Part shown: positions 22,311 to 34,200 of the stretch, one piece after another
Layout of the letters: every line of letters begins with the position of its first letter
Position numbering within the stretch: the stretch's first letter is position 1
Source: Adineta vaga
Taxonomy: Eukaryota; Rotifera
Reading direction: 5' to 3'
DNA length: 64,000 nucleotides
NCBI GenBank assembly: GCA_021613535.1
Contig: CP075497.1
Coordinates: 8,308,001 to 8,372,000, forward strand
The notes under the pieces: generated by a model
Database searches by the model: none
Told to the model about the DNA's origin: nothing
The model's input: only the letters and a program-made list of their open reading frames with translations
Translations under genes and position numbers: made by a program

Positions 22311-22415
22311 TGCATAAAACTTTCCTTTTTATTATCAAATAAACTCGAAAGAGACTAACATATAGGCGGTTGTCTTTTCCTTTCTTTTTTTTCTGCTCTT
22401 TTGTTATCTTCAATT

Positions 22416-22434
22416 TGATTCTTTGATCTTTTAG
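22416..22434 (+). other. Candidate trans-splice acceptor before gamma-SNAP
   Basis: A T-rich tract ending CTTTTAG, six bases before the gamma-SNAP ATG and inside the 130-bp gap after PSMD8. It fits a downstream cistron in an operon. Confidence 0.5.
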
Positions 22435-22440
22435 ATAAAT

Positions 22441-23486
22441 ATGTTTAATATAAATTATTCTGCAAAAATCAAGGAAGCTGAAGATCATGTAAAACAAGGT
22501 GAAAAACATTTGAAAACATCATTGACAAAATGGAAGCCAGATATTGATTCCGCTATTGATGAATTCGATAAAGCATGTACATGTTATCGAATTGCAGAAA
22601 AATATGAACTTTGTCGAGATTTATCAATACGATTAGCAGAATTACAAATACAAAAAGGAAGTACATTTTTCGCAGGAAAATCTTATGAACAAGTAGCACA
22701 AATGACTCAACAATTACAAGATTTACCAACAGCTGCAAAATATTATGATAAAGCAGGACAATTATATATTGAAGGAGGTAAAATAGAATTAGAATTTAAA
22801 AATGAATAGTCAGAAATTTTCTTTGTTTAGGTCAAAGAGATTCTGCTGCAATACTTTATGAACGTTGTGCGACACAATTTCAACAGTTTGATCGTACAAT
22901 AGCGATTGATTTTTATTTGAAAGGCGCTCGTCTAGCTGAACAAGATGATAAAGCTTATCAAGCTGCTGATTTATACGAAAAAGCTGCCATGCAAATTCTT
23001 CGAACAGGAGATTATCCGAAAACAACGGAATTACTTGAATTAGTAACGAATATTTTAACAAATATGGAACGTTATGATCGTATTAATCGTATTATACTCT
23101 ATCGAGTATTATTGAAATTATTCAATGATGATAGTGTTGCTGGAAGAAATGTATTTGATCAAGCGTGTCGAGATTATCCGACATTTGATCAATGGGAAGA
23201 ACGAGATCATATTGATGCATTAATCGATGCTTTTGATCAAGATGATAAAGAATTAATCAGTAGACGTTGTCGAGTAAGGTTTATTTTTTTAATTAATAAA
23301 TTGTTATGGATATTTTTCTTCTAGAAACCATATTTTATGGCAATTGAACCAGAATTTGTTCGTTTAATCAAACGTTGGATTCTTCCGGACACGAAGAAAG
23401 AAGAAAATCAACAACAAACTACAACTTCATCATCAACTTCTGGTGTTAAACCTATGCAGTTTGATGATGATGAAAATGATTTACGT
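22441..23486 (+). CDS. NAPG: NAPG, gamma-soluble NSF attachment protein
   Basis: SNAP-family adaptor that links NSF to SNARE complexes during membrane fusion. Exons 22441-22777, 22831-23273 and 23325-23486 give 313 residues. TPR-like helical hairpins run through the protein: KIKEAEDHVKQGEKHLKTS, KWKPDIDSAIDEFDKACTCY, SYEQVAQMTQQLQDLPTAAK, and AADLYEKAAMQILRTGDYPK. It is closer to gamma- than alpha-SNAP (the KWKPD...AA.EY..A pattern and the acidic C-terminus QFDDDENDLR). The length matches the family. Confidence 0.9.
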
Positions 23487-23666
23487 TAGATAGTCACATT
23501 TCCATATTGTCTTGTCTGTATTTGTCAAATAGTTCTCTCTTTTTTTATGAATATTTCTTAGATATTTTTTAATGTTGTTTTGTGCAATGATCTGTAAACG
23601 CGATATTTATTTTATTTATTTATGTATTGAATATAAATATATATATATATAAGCAACATTTTTATG

Positions 23667-23797
23667 TAAGGTGCATGCAATGCAAAAGTCGAGTGAAATT
23701 TATTTTCGTTTTTGTTGCACATGATTTGGGTGTGGGTGGATGGGGTGATGGTACGTGTGGGGGCCCAGCTATACTCCTAACCCACACCCACACCCTC
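23667..23797 (+). mobile_element. Truncated end of the long-TIR element with inverted telomere-like repeats
   Basis: Bases 23667-23727 repeat, with few changes, the outer about 60 bases of the element at 28800-30310 (TAAGGTGCATGCAATGCAAAAG and onward). The homology stops at GGGTGTGGGT (23728-23737), and ACCCACACCCACACCC follows at 23780-23795, so the G-rich and C-rich tracts face each other and can form a hairpin. The unit TGTGGG matches the reported bdelloid telomere repeat. No opposite terminal repeat is seen nearby. Confidence 0.6.
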
Positions 23798-24402
23798 AAG
23801 CTTGACAAAGATCGAATGAAGATAAATATGTAAATATAATGAAGAAAAGTTCATTTGGTAAGGATTCAAATGTATTTTTGATCATCGCTGTTTTTTCCAA
23901 TCTATTCAATGATTAGACACAAATTTTTGTACCATAGATATGCGAATGAACATTGACTGAAGAAAGAATATGTCAAAGTTGACCAATCATGTTGGTTATT
24001 CGACGTCCATGACGGCGCGCTATATGTTCATGTTGAAAATATTATAGGCATACTTATTCAAAAAAAGAAGATGAAGAAAATTCCTACACATTTCTTATTC
24101 TTTAAAGAATAAAATAATTGATTGGTTTTGTAGATTAATTTTATATCATATTCAAAATTGATATAAAAGTTTATTCATATTTGAATGAAAAAATATAAAA
24201 AAATCTTTTACTTTATAGATGATCAAGTGATAAAAAATTTATCTTTGTTATGAAATGAATGTAACGATATTTTTCATCTTGAAATTCAATTAATATTAAA
24301 CGTCTGAAAATTCATTATTATTGTATTCTATTTCACTGATATGGATGAGTTTGATAGTGAAGCGAAGACAGATTTTATTTTGGAATAAACAAAAATCATT
24401 AG
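23798..24402. other. Spacer before the TPR remnant
   Basis: AT-rich without recognised genes. Confidence 0.4.
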
Positions 24403-24702
24403 TTATTGTCTTCGTTTGAGAAATTCAAGAAAAATTTCCTTGGCATCTGTCGTCGGATGATTTGAAGGATCGACTTTCTGATGAATTTCAAGTACTTTTT
24501 TGTAGTATAAAAGTGCTCTCAAATATTCGCCAATTGTATCATATAATAAGCCAATGTTATTATAAGAAGTAGCCAGTTCACGATGATTAGAAGGAAGTAT
24601 CTTTTCATCAGTTGCTAAATCTTTTTCATAGAAAAAAAATAAGATTTTCGCATCTCCACCTTTGTTTTCATATACGGAAACCAACAGTAGCATAAGTAGC
24701 AC
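24403..24702 (-). pseudogene. Kinesin-light-chain-type TPR fragment
   Basis: About 80 residues hold two adjacent 42-residue KLC-type tetratricopeptide units: a damaged one (VYENKGGDAKILFFFYEKDL with extra hydrophobic residues) and a good one (ELATSYNNIGLLYDTIGEYL ... YYKKVLEIHQKVDPSNHP), then a stop. No start codon context, transferase domain or further repeats surround it. It looks like the broken 3' end of a multidomain TPR gene of the family whose N-terminal domain type occurs at 19252-19797; the two are 4.6 kb apart on the same strand and could be pieces of related copies. Confidence 0.55.
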
Positions 24703-25439
24703 TTAAAACATAGTTCATGATTTACTTGTACATGAATGTGATCCTTCATTTAAGTTTCATGATAATAATCTTCCTGATGAAATATGTGAAGATATAAATA
24801 ATCAAATTGAACCCATTGTGTATCAAGTATTGTAACTGGTTGGGTAGTTGATGGTGATCATGTAATTATTTAAAATATAATTAAAAGATTAAAAAGATAA
24901 ACCATCTCTTGTCGAATATTATGTAAGTTAAAATAACACTCGATGGACTTAATCTTATTGTTTATGTTTAGTTTAGACCTGATGAAGAAATGAATGAGAA
25001 GAAAGATAATACACGAACAAATGATGTTATACTTGTGGAAGATTGAAAGAAATATTCGATTGATAGTAATAAGCTAATGTTCTCTTTTTTTGTATGCATA
25101 AAATAAAACGAACTTCAAAAAAAAAAGATATTTATATAATAATAATCTTTCATTGTCATTCTAAAATTCATGCATTAATTCCATTGTGTTAGATATTGGA
25201 TTAATTGATGGAAAATAAAATAACTTTCGTTGTTGCTTTTGATGAAGCTTTACAGTAGTAATAATGTTTTATTATATTTATATTATTATATGAACAGTCA
25301 GTAAATGCGGAGATTGCAACAAAGAGTTTATTTCTGCTAAATCCTTTTCCATATAAGAAAAAAAACCTATCGAAACTAACCTACTAATTTTTCAAAAAAA
25401 AATCAAGTTTTATTTAAAACCTATTACACGAATAAATTC
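24703..25439. other. Spacer with possible decayed coding text
   Basis: AT-rich. On the plus strand around 24720-24835 a short frame (DLLVHECDPSFKFHDNNLPD) looks protein-like but ends at a stop and is not recognised. No intact gene. Confidence 0.3.
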
Positions 25440-26864
25440 TCAAATGCGCGGTTTGCCATACATTTCTCCATCAAAATCGTCTCCTTCTAATGAAGTAGCG
25501 ATGATGTCACTGTCGTCACTTTTCTTTCGACTATTCCGTTCACTATCAGTACATCTTTTTTCAATTGCTTGTTCGATTCTTTTGATAAGTTCTTGATTGA
25601 TCATGTTGATAATATCTGGATCTTCATTTTCTCGAAAACACCATTTGGTATCTATTTTTCCATTGGTACATGGTTCACAAAAACAACGATCATATTTTTT
25701 GTTCAAATAATTCATGTACAACCAACATAATAAACAAGGCATTTTTGAAATTCCTATTTCAATATCTTGTAAACCATTTGTTTCATTGATATTCATATTT
25801 AATAAATAATTAATAAGTAATATTTCTGCATGAATATGAACGGATTGATTAGGATTATTATCAATTCTTTTTAATTTATCTAAATATTTATTATAAAATG
25901 TTTCACTTTTCATATTTGATAAAATATCTCATAAATCTCCATCTGCTAAATGACATAAGTTTGTAAAAATATTTTCGAAAGCTTGTCTTGGAGTAATAGA
26001 TAAATATTTAATTGTTTCAATTGATGAAATAAGTTTCCATGAAATATTTTTATACAGATCAATAACATAATTTGTACGAATATGTAAATATTTTAAAAGC
26101 ATATGTAATGAACGATCATGTGCTGATATTTTTTCAAAATAATAAACACCTGCACCAGTATTTTCATCTAAATGATTCAACATAAATTGAAATAAACGTG
26201 ATGAATAAAGAATCGTAGCAAGCTGTGTTGCTAATGATAATTGATGATCAGTTGGATTTTCTTTGTTATCAATTAATTGTTCACGAATGGTAATGAATTC
26301 GGCAAGTTGATCAAATAAGAATTGAACATAATCTTCTTCCGATCGATTTTTCGTAATTAAAAAAAGTTTTTCAGTCATTAAAGGACGTTCCTTGTACAGC
26401 TTTGAATTTGATTGAAGTTCTGATATAAAGAGGTCTTTTTCTTTTTGGTTCGATCGGAGCATTTTTTGTAATTGATCAACGATCATTTCATTTCGACCAA
26501 TAAAACGATGGATGATTTTTTTCGAATTGTATTCTAAAACATGACATCGTAATTGAACTCGAACTTCGTCAGCTATTTGTTTGTTATTGCTGAAACATAA
26601 ATTAGCATAAATTCGTATTAAACGAAAAAACCCATTAAAATATCTTTCATCATTAGCTGCAATTGGATCATTTCTGCTAATCAAAACACATTGTTCACCT
26701 TGATAAACATAAACTGCTGTACATTATGCATTTCCATTTAGAATTAATGCTAAACTTGAAAGAAATTTGGATCTTTCTGTACGATATGATGGTCGTATCT
26801 TTTCAGAAGAATAACATAAAGATTCACAAAGATAAATATGACTGAGAACAGTTGAGTTATTCAT
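25440..26864 (-). pseudogene. Deaminase-superfamily protein gene with two in-frame stops
   Basis: From the ATG at 26864 a single frame of 475 codons runs to the stop at 25440 without frameshift, but is interrupted by TAA (26724-26726) and TGA (25929-25931). The C-terminal third carries the zinc-deaminase signature HAE (in SVHIHAEILLINYLL) and PCxxC (in ISKMPCLLCWLYMNYL), spaced as in the OTT_1508-like group of nucleic-acid/nucleotide deaminases known mainly from fungi and bacteria; further cysteines follow (CFCEPC). The helical N-terminal region is unassigned. An acceptor-like TTTTTCAG lies eight bases before the ATG. It may be a young pseudogene, a gene using readthrough or editing, or contain sequence errors. 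The substrate cannot be inferred. Confidence 0.6.
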
Positions 26865-28799
26865 TTGAAAATCTGAAAAAGAATTGAAAATCAATTGAAA
26901 AGAATGACCTTAATATCAGTTAACCTACTTTTATATTTCTTCTCGAATATGTATACAAATGACAAATAAAGATATTGAAGATTGTATTATGAATTGCAAC
27001 TAAATAAGCTTGTGCTGTACTATGTTGAATATTGGTTGAAGATCTGAGAAAGTTAAAAAATAAGTTTAAATCGAAGAGAATGAAATTGTGATTAATCTAA
27101 TATTATTATTTGAACAAAACATGATCGCATCTCTATTGAATATGAAAAAGAAACAGAAGTATTCATGACGTAGTATGGAGTTCGTTTATATTGAGTAGTA
27201 TAAGGTATACACGTGAAAAATAAAGGAATAGTTGTTTGCTTGTTTGTTTTAGTGTAACTTGCAAAGAAGACAATATCAGATAAGTCAATACAAACGAAAT
27301 AAAAGCGAATGAATATAGTGTACATCAATGGACTACTCGGTCAATTCTAGACGTCACTACTAATATTCAACCGATAATTATTGATTATATTCATTTTCTT
27401 TTGTCCAATAAACCAACAAATATACTTTGTTTCTGTTTACAACCAAATGTGTCTAAGGGGTCAAACACACCAAAAATGATTCAAATCGACTTAATCAATA
27501 GAATTCACAGAAACTTTAAATCCGAGGACGAGATAAGTTACATTGTTCAGCGCTACATTCAAGGAATCGCTATATTGCATTAAACGCACATAGGCCTGTT
27601 TGAATAGAGAAAACGAATAGAAGGCGTTAATTTTTAACCTAGTGTAATACAGACACGATAGAAACACGTATTGATTTTGTTTCGTGATCTTTGAGATATA
27701 TATAACCATTTTCTCATCTCGTTTATATCTACTGAAAACTTATTCAATTTCAAGATGATTTGTATAAATATAAATATATTTGATTCTAAGATACTATAAT
27801 AAGGCAATAAAAGTATTGATAATACAGACAATTGACTATTTGACAAATGACGTGTTTATTAAGTGAAGTGAAATCTAGCAAAAATTGTTGTGAGCTATTC
27901 GTCAGACTTTTTGTTCGATATAAATGCATACATATGAGAAAATTAAAAATAACATATTTCAATACATTGAACAAATTTCTTATCAATATGAATTGTGAGG
28001 CAATGATTTATCTCAATATTCTCCATCTGAGATGCATTTTTTTCTTTTTAAAACAGTTTTGCGCGAATTTGAAATACCACTATTATAGTGCTGGCAGTAA
28101 GAATGCACGAAATATCTTACAAAATGATGAATCTATTATGGCTATAGATTTTTAATCACAACCATTAATAGACACTATGATTCATCTTCATCGTGAGTAA
28201 TACGAAATATTAATGAGTTCGTGGGCGAATTCTCTGGAATGGACTTATCAATACAGAAACATTTCCAATTTATTAGTTCAATTCTTAATAAATGTCTCGA
28301 TATTTGGAAAAGAAACAGCATAAGAGATATAATCTCATAATATTCCCTCCATCACTGAGAACCTAAATATACGTAACATATGTTCAATACAGAAAAAAAT
28401 TATTCCTTTTTTTTCAACAGTCAATTATACTGCTCTACATGAGTTTCCTTCAACGGATGAGAGAGAGACGATATGAACATGCGTAGCAGAATAGATATTT
28501 CTGTCTAAAATCATGTGGAAATGAAAAGAGGTCATTCTCTTCTTTCGTTTAATCTTTTTCAATCGGTTGTATACACGTGGTTTTATTATCATTTTGGCTG
28601 CGTATGACCTATTCTGTATTTGTTTTTCGCCTTTGAGCGTATATTATATTATACGACTTATGAAAAATTTTTTTCTTTTTGCTTATCTTCATGTCACGTA
28701 TGATCTGAAATGAATAATAATGCTTATGCATTTACTTAGTTCGTAGAAAACACGTCAGAGAAATAAAAAAAACTCTATTTTTTTCTATTTTTTTCTTAA
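26865..28799. other. Gene-free AT-rich region
   Basis: About 1.9 kb. Several 60-100 codon frames on both strands have no coding character or recognisable motif. It forms the left flank of the long-TIR element. Confidence 0.45.
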
Positions 28800-28801
28800 T
28801 A

Positions 28802-29291
28802 AGGTGCACGCAATGCAAAAGTCGAGTGAAATTTATTTTCATTTTTGTTGCGCATGGTTTGATAGAGCGTGAGTTGCCAATCACGATGAACTACTTTTTA
28901 TCCTTTCTAGAAGCTATTTTGTAGTCAAAAATCGCAAAATCCTTGAAAAACCCGAGTTCTCCCCAAAATCATGTTTTTGGACGAAATATGCAAAAACGAC
29001 TATTTTTCGGTTCTCGGAAATTCTTGAAAACATTTTGTTTTAGATTCACCATCAAAAACTGATTCTAGAAAAGCTCTGAAATCATTGTTACTCCAAAAAT
29101 TTTTCAAAGGGTGATATTTCTGATATGTTCCACTACACTACTAATAGGTGGATCTTGTAAACCTATCTACTTTTTGTGGGGAGGTGCGGGAGCGAATTTT
29201 TTTTTAATTCTCATACTAGCCTCTATAAAAGTACGCATCGCTTTTGTTTTCATCTGTTTTCTTTCTGGAGAAAAGTTCACTTCACTGATGG
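28802..29291 (+). repeat. Left terminal inverted repeat
   Basis: Pairs with the reverse complement of 29815-30308. Conserved landmarks include ACCCGAGTTCTCCCCAAAAT, AATAGGTGGATCTTGTAAAC and GGAGAAAAGTTCACTT. Arms this long would allow a large stem in RNA or single-stranded DNA. Confidence 0.78.
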
Positions 29292-29535
29292 AGTCTATGG
29301 TCTTTTATATTTCAAATTGAATTTAAAAAAAATCGCACCCCATTCATACATATACCGCGGAACTTGGAGATCTAAAAGAACAACACCTTCCACAACGACG
29401 AGCATCAGAGATATTACATTTCATACGGAATCAATATTAGAGTGGAAACCATACCCGTAGTATAGTGCTCAAAACTAGAACTCAAGTATTCAACTATTTA
29501 GTTACCTATTTATGCAACTGTTCAGTTATTCCATT

Positions 29536-29559
29536 ACACCCACCCACACCCACACCCTC
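29536..29559 (+). repeat. Telomere-like CCCACA tract inside the element
   Basis: ACACCCACCCACACCCACACCCTC, here split as ACACCCACCC plus ACACCCACACCCTC, is the complementary strand of about three TGTGGG units. It abuts the 5' side of the coding fragment that follows. Confidence 0.6.
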
Positions 29560-29560
29560 T

Positions 29561-29710
29561 ATGGAATCATCACGTCAGCAGGATGATTTGTCGCAAATTC
29601 TTGGACCAGCACCACATGTTATCACTGGAAAAACTGCATCTGGCTCTTCTATTACAGTTGGTTTGAACAGTTCGGATGATTTTGACGCGTATCTGTCATC
29701 ATTCCAATGA
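29561..29710 (+). pseudogene. Coding fragment captured inside the long-TIR element
   Basis: A 49-codon frame from ATG 29561 (MESSRQQDDLSQILGPAPHV ... ending SSDDFDAYLSSFQ) to TGA, followed by an AATAAA and an A-rich stretch. It reads as the C-terminus of a larger protein whose 5' part is missing and is replaced by the telomere-like tract. The protein family is not recognised; a retroelement or a host gene end are both possible. Confidence 0.45.
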
Positions 29711-29814
29711 TAGTAAACCGTATTTTTTTTATAATGGTTTCCTTTTTTGGATACAATAAAGAGAAGAAGAAAAAAAATGAAAATTTTGTAATAAAATTTT
29801 ACTATTGCCTATAC

Positions 29815-30308
29815 CATCCGTAAAGTGAACTTTTCTCCAGAAAGAAAACAGATGAAAACAAAAGCTATGCATACTTTCATAGAGGCTAGTATGAGGATTA
29901 AAACAAAACTAAATTCGCTCCTGCACCTCCCCACAAAAAGTAGATAGGTTTACAAGATCCACCTATTAGTAGTGTAGTGGAACATGTGAGAAACATCACC
30001 ATTTGAAAAATTTTTGGGGTAACAATGATTTCAGAGCTTTTCTAGAATCAGTTTTTGATGGTGAATCTAAAACAAAATGTTTTCAAGAACTTCCGAGAAC
30101 CGAAAAATAGTCGTTTTTGCATATTTCGTCCAAAAACATGATTTTGGGGAGAACTCGGGTTTTTCAAGGATTTTGCGATTTTTGACTACAAAATAGCTTC
30201 TAGAAAGGATAAAAAGTAGTTCATCGTGATCAGCAGCTCACGCTCTATCAAACCATGCGCAACAAAAATGAAAATAAATTTCACTCGACTTTTGCATTGC
30301 GAGCACCT
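29815..30308 (-). repeat. Right terminal inverted repeat
   Basis: Reverse-complement partner of the left arm; its outer end is followed by TA at 30309-30310. Confidence 0.78.
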
Positions 30309-30588
30309 TATATCAATACATGTTATCGTCGTCTTTGTCGATGTTCTATCCGAGTATCATTTTATTCATTTGTGTTTTATCTGTGACTATATGTCAAAAG
30401 TGATCTTTCCAGTTGTGTATCTGTAACATGATCAAAACTTTCAATCGAACATGACATTTAGGTTTTGAAAAAGTCTGAATAGTTGTGAAACAGTTGATTT
30501 CAGTTCTACTGATTAATCTTTTCAATGTATTTAGTTATAATACTATCAGATGTTAAAATCTTTATTTTTTTATCAATAATAATTTGTT

Positions 30589-31018
30589 TTAAAGTATAGC
30601 AATTGATAACCATCCAGCTAGAAGAAGAAATCCACCATATGGTGTTACACGTCGAAATTGTGGATCATTTCTTATTGCATGATAGTAAATCGGACCACAA
30701 AAGAGTGACATTCCACCAAGAAATAATAGACCGGTGATCTTTGGTCGAGAGACTAATGGAACAGCTAGTAACGCGGCGGAATGAAGAATATGATATGTTT
30801 GAGCCAATTGAAATAACTACGAAGACAAATTAATTTTAAAATAAAACAAAGACAATGCAATGATCATTTCATAATTTTACTCGTCGAAGTTCATCTGGAG
30901 TATTGTCTTTCATAATATGAGCACCATAAACACCTAGACATATCGCCAATGTTCCTGATAAACCTGCACAACGAATGAAATTTTTCATTGTTGAAGAAAG
31001 TGTTAGTCTGGAAGACAT
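30589..31018 (-). CDS. TMEM256: TMEM256/DUF423 small membrane protein
   Basis: Exons 30881-31018 and 30589-30816 give 121 residues. It matches the TMEM256 (DUF423, bacterial YgdD) family: GLSGTLAICLGVYGAHIMKD, then the QTYHILHSAALLAVPLVSRP core with its conserved His pair, LFLGGMSLFCGPIYYHAI and RVTPYGGFLLLAGWLSIAIL. Four membrane-spanning segments are expected. Molecular function is unknown. A longer in-frame start exists upstream, but MSSRL was chosen because an acceptor-like site precedes it by about 15 bases and the family is about this length. It lies about 280 bp downstream of UBE4 on the same strand. Confidence 0.9.
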
Positions 31019-31033
31019 GATTTGATCCGATTG

Positions 31034-31060
31034 CTTAGATGATAAAGGAGAAAAAATTCT
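31034..31060 (-). other. Candidate trans-splice acceptor before TMEM256
   Basis: Minus-strand polypyrimidine run (TTTTTTCTCCTTTATCATCTAAG) 15 bases before the TMEM256 start, in the gap downstream of UBE4. Confidence 0.4.
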
Positions 31061-31299
31061 AGAATAAGATTTATTTTTATTGAATTTCATTTGATTAAAA
31101 TCAAAGTTTAAAACACACACCCAAAGAATTTCAAAAATCTTTTTATCCACCGAACAATATCTCGAATAAATAATATATACATATTATTCAGATAAAATAA
31201 AATCTGCAATAGTTAAACAATTTTGTTTTCACATTAAAAGAAAACTAAATTTTTCATTCCTTATTGATACAAAAACACAATGACAATTAGAATGCGAAT

Positions 31300-34200
31300 T
31301 TATCGATGTTTTGATGCTTTCCACTGTTCAATGGTACGTTTCAATTCGACTTGTGGTATGACATCTTGCATACGTAAAGGTTTTCGGTTGAATGGATCTG
31401 TTTGATCACTAATTAAGAAATGAAGAAAACGTTATTTTTTTCATCATTCATAAACATTTCAATATATTCAAACCTAAGTAAATGTCGTTGAATCGTTGTA
31501 CGATCCAAAATCTTTCGTGAAATTGGTAACATAACCGGATCACTCATTAATGTATCAGTAATTGGATCAAGATATTCTTCCGGTGCATCATTATACATAC
31601 CATCGTCATCTTTCTGTTGTGCTGCTATTTTCTGAAACAACAAAGTAAACGATGTTATAAATAAACGAATAGAGAATATAAATTTTACTTTGATATGTTC
31701 ACCGAGTTGAAGAAATGCAGTGATACGTTCAGGTGGATGTCGAATACGTTCGAGAACTTCAATTGCTTGTGGAAAAAGTTGTTCATTGTATGACCTATCG
31801 AATAAATTATTTGTTTGATTTCATTAAGAAAATTGAGTCTTACATTCCATCATTGGAAACAGCTGCACAGAATCGATCGTATTTAGCAAAATTTAAATAA
31901 ATATCTGTTACTTTTGCGACGAGTTTTTGTGGTTCAAACAGATATTCTTTTAAATCACGTACTTTTAAATTTTGCCGTTTTGGTCCTACCTAAATATATT
32001 GTCGATCTATAATTGATGAATAGATAAATTGAATCAAACAAACTAAATGTTGAAGAAAATAGTTAAGCATTGCAGCAAGTCGTTCACAAATAGTTGGATG
32101 ACAAAATATCGATTGAATTTCTTGTGTTATCATATCGAGAATGACAAGCTAGAATGAAAACGATTCATGAAAGATAAAACTAAGAATAAGATTGTTTTAA
32201 TTAACTGTTTTAATGCTCATTATATTCATATATCGAGCAGTTCGACCCGTATTTCGAAAAGTATTTTCAAGTTCTTCTCGTTGTTGTTCTGGTAGATTAT
32301 CCCATTCACCAGACTCTTTTGATTCTTGATTAGATTTTAGTCGTGTCATATACTAAAGAAATTGATATTTAATCGAAGAAATTCTCTATTCAGAATTGTT
32401 ATTTACTGTTAATGCTTCATCCAATAAGAAATTTGCATCATTCATTAATAAATTAATAAATCGTAAGAATAAAGGAGCTTCCGCATCTTCAATATGACGT
32501 TCAGCCGATGAAGCAAGTTTCTAAAACGAATCAAATCAATTCTTGTATTCGCTTAAATAAAAAATATAAGTTTCGAACTTGAAATTTCACTCGTTGTTTT
32601 TCATATTTCCAAAGATATTCAAGAATTTCATACATTGGCCGACGATAATTAAATTTCTGATCAAATGCTACTGCTTGTCCAGTTAATTCAATCGATACAA
32701 ATACATCCAGAAGAACACGTGGTAAATGTTCAATAAATGGATGTTCTTTAAATATTGCTTCAGCTACCGAACTAATCGATAAAAACAAAAATTGAATGTA
32801 GAATTGATCAATTTTTAAAACTTATACATACAAACTTCGACTATTATTCGATTTATCACATGATAAAATAGTTTCAAATACTTCCGCTAATGAAGCACGT
32901 AAATGAGGATTACGTAATCGATTAGCATCACCCATAAAGACTAATATAAAATTCACATATTCATTAATCGATGATGCTATTGACTAAATTGAAAGATACA
33001 ACAGAAAAGTATGAAAAACGTTCGAATAGAAGAAAAAACTTACTTGAAAATATTCTTCATTATATTGACCAAGAAATTTTAAATAACAAATGATATTTTC
33101 TACAACAAATTCTGGAATATAACTCAATTGTCGATTAGGTTTGAATTTTAATGGTAATTTTTGAATAACATTTAATTTTTCTTCAACTATAGTATTTGAA
33201 TTTGTTGAAGGTATCAATGCTAGATGAACAAGCCATGTACATGTAGCTGTAAATAAAGCATTCGATAATTCTAATAAACAAGGTTCATTTAATACACTTC
33301 TGATATTGAAATATATCGTAAGATCTATTTATAAAATAATTAGATAATTTTTATCGATACGAACGTTTTACCTTTCTCCATAGCATCATCTAATTGTCTG
33401 GTATTTTCATGGTTTTTTCCGTAAGAATTAACAGACTTATCATAAGCTTCTCGTATACGAGGTATTTCATCATTGATCTAAATGAATTGTGTCTTTTCAA
33501 TATTCAGAAATATTCTTTCGATTTTCAAATCTACTTTTCCTAAAATTCGACGAAGTCTATTGATTGAATATGAATAACTTAAATGTGCCATAAAAAAACT
33601 TTCAGTAATAAAATTAAATGTAACATCAGAAATTTTAACATTCTGATCATTTTCTTCTCGAGGTATGATTGATGTTTGTTTATACAATTCTACAAATGAA
33701 AAAACTTATAATCTAAATCGCTTTTCAATAGAAAAATGAATTACCTTTTAAATGAACATGTTTAGTTTGATTGATACAATAGATCGGATTAATTTTTAAT
33801 AATTTTAGAGAATAAGGTTCTGCAAATGGTCTTGTAAGATGAAGAAGAATTATATTTAAATTGAGAATAAAACCATCACTAACAAATACAAAACCAATAA
33901 ATGGATCACGTGGTGTCCAGTCTTTATTCTTTTCTGAAGTAAACAATCCAACTCTCTGCATTTAATACATAAAAACAAAATCATTACCTTGATTTTCATA
34001 CAAACAATCACCAATCCACTGTAGTACATAATTTCGTACATCTGCATTTTTGACAATTGCTTTAAATAATAGAGTTAAATTCTCTTGATAGATTTTTATT
34101 GGCTAAAAAATAACAAGATTGAATAACCGATGATTTATCTTTACAATTACTTGACAAATTGTATTCGCCATTATTTCTATATCACGTTCATTCATTGGTT

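Larger units (their letters stand above)
28800..30310. mobile_element. 1.5-kb non-autonomous element with ~490-bp terminal inverted repeats
   Basis: The element body is 28802-30308. Its left arm (28802-29291) and right arm (29815-30308) are inverted copies with scattered mismatches and small indels, compared by eye: AGGTGC...CGCAATGCAAAAG outside and GTTCACTT...GATGG inside. Both ends are flanked by TA, a possible TA target-site duplication as in Tc1/mariner-like transposition. The central 520 bp hold non-coding DNA, a C-rich telomere-like tract and a short coding fragment. No transposase is visible, so mobilisation would need a partner in trans. A truncated relative lies at 23667. Confidence 0.78.

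Noticed and set aside
27092-28155. Several 60-100 codon frames on both strands
   Set aside because: No motifs, AT-driven composition, mutually overlapping shadows.
23660-30310. CRISPR-like or integron-like array in the repeat region
   Set aside because: Repeats are inverted arms and telomere-like units, not regularly spaced direct repeats, and the genome is eukaryotic.
28800-30310. Assembly inversion artefact as the cause of the inverted arms
   Set aside because: Arms differ by many scattered substitutions and small indels, and a related end exists separately at 23667, so a real element is more likely.
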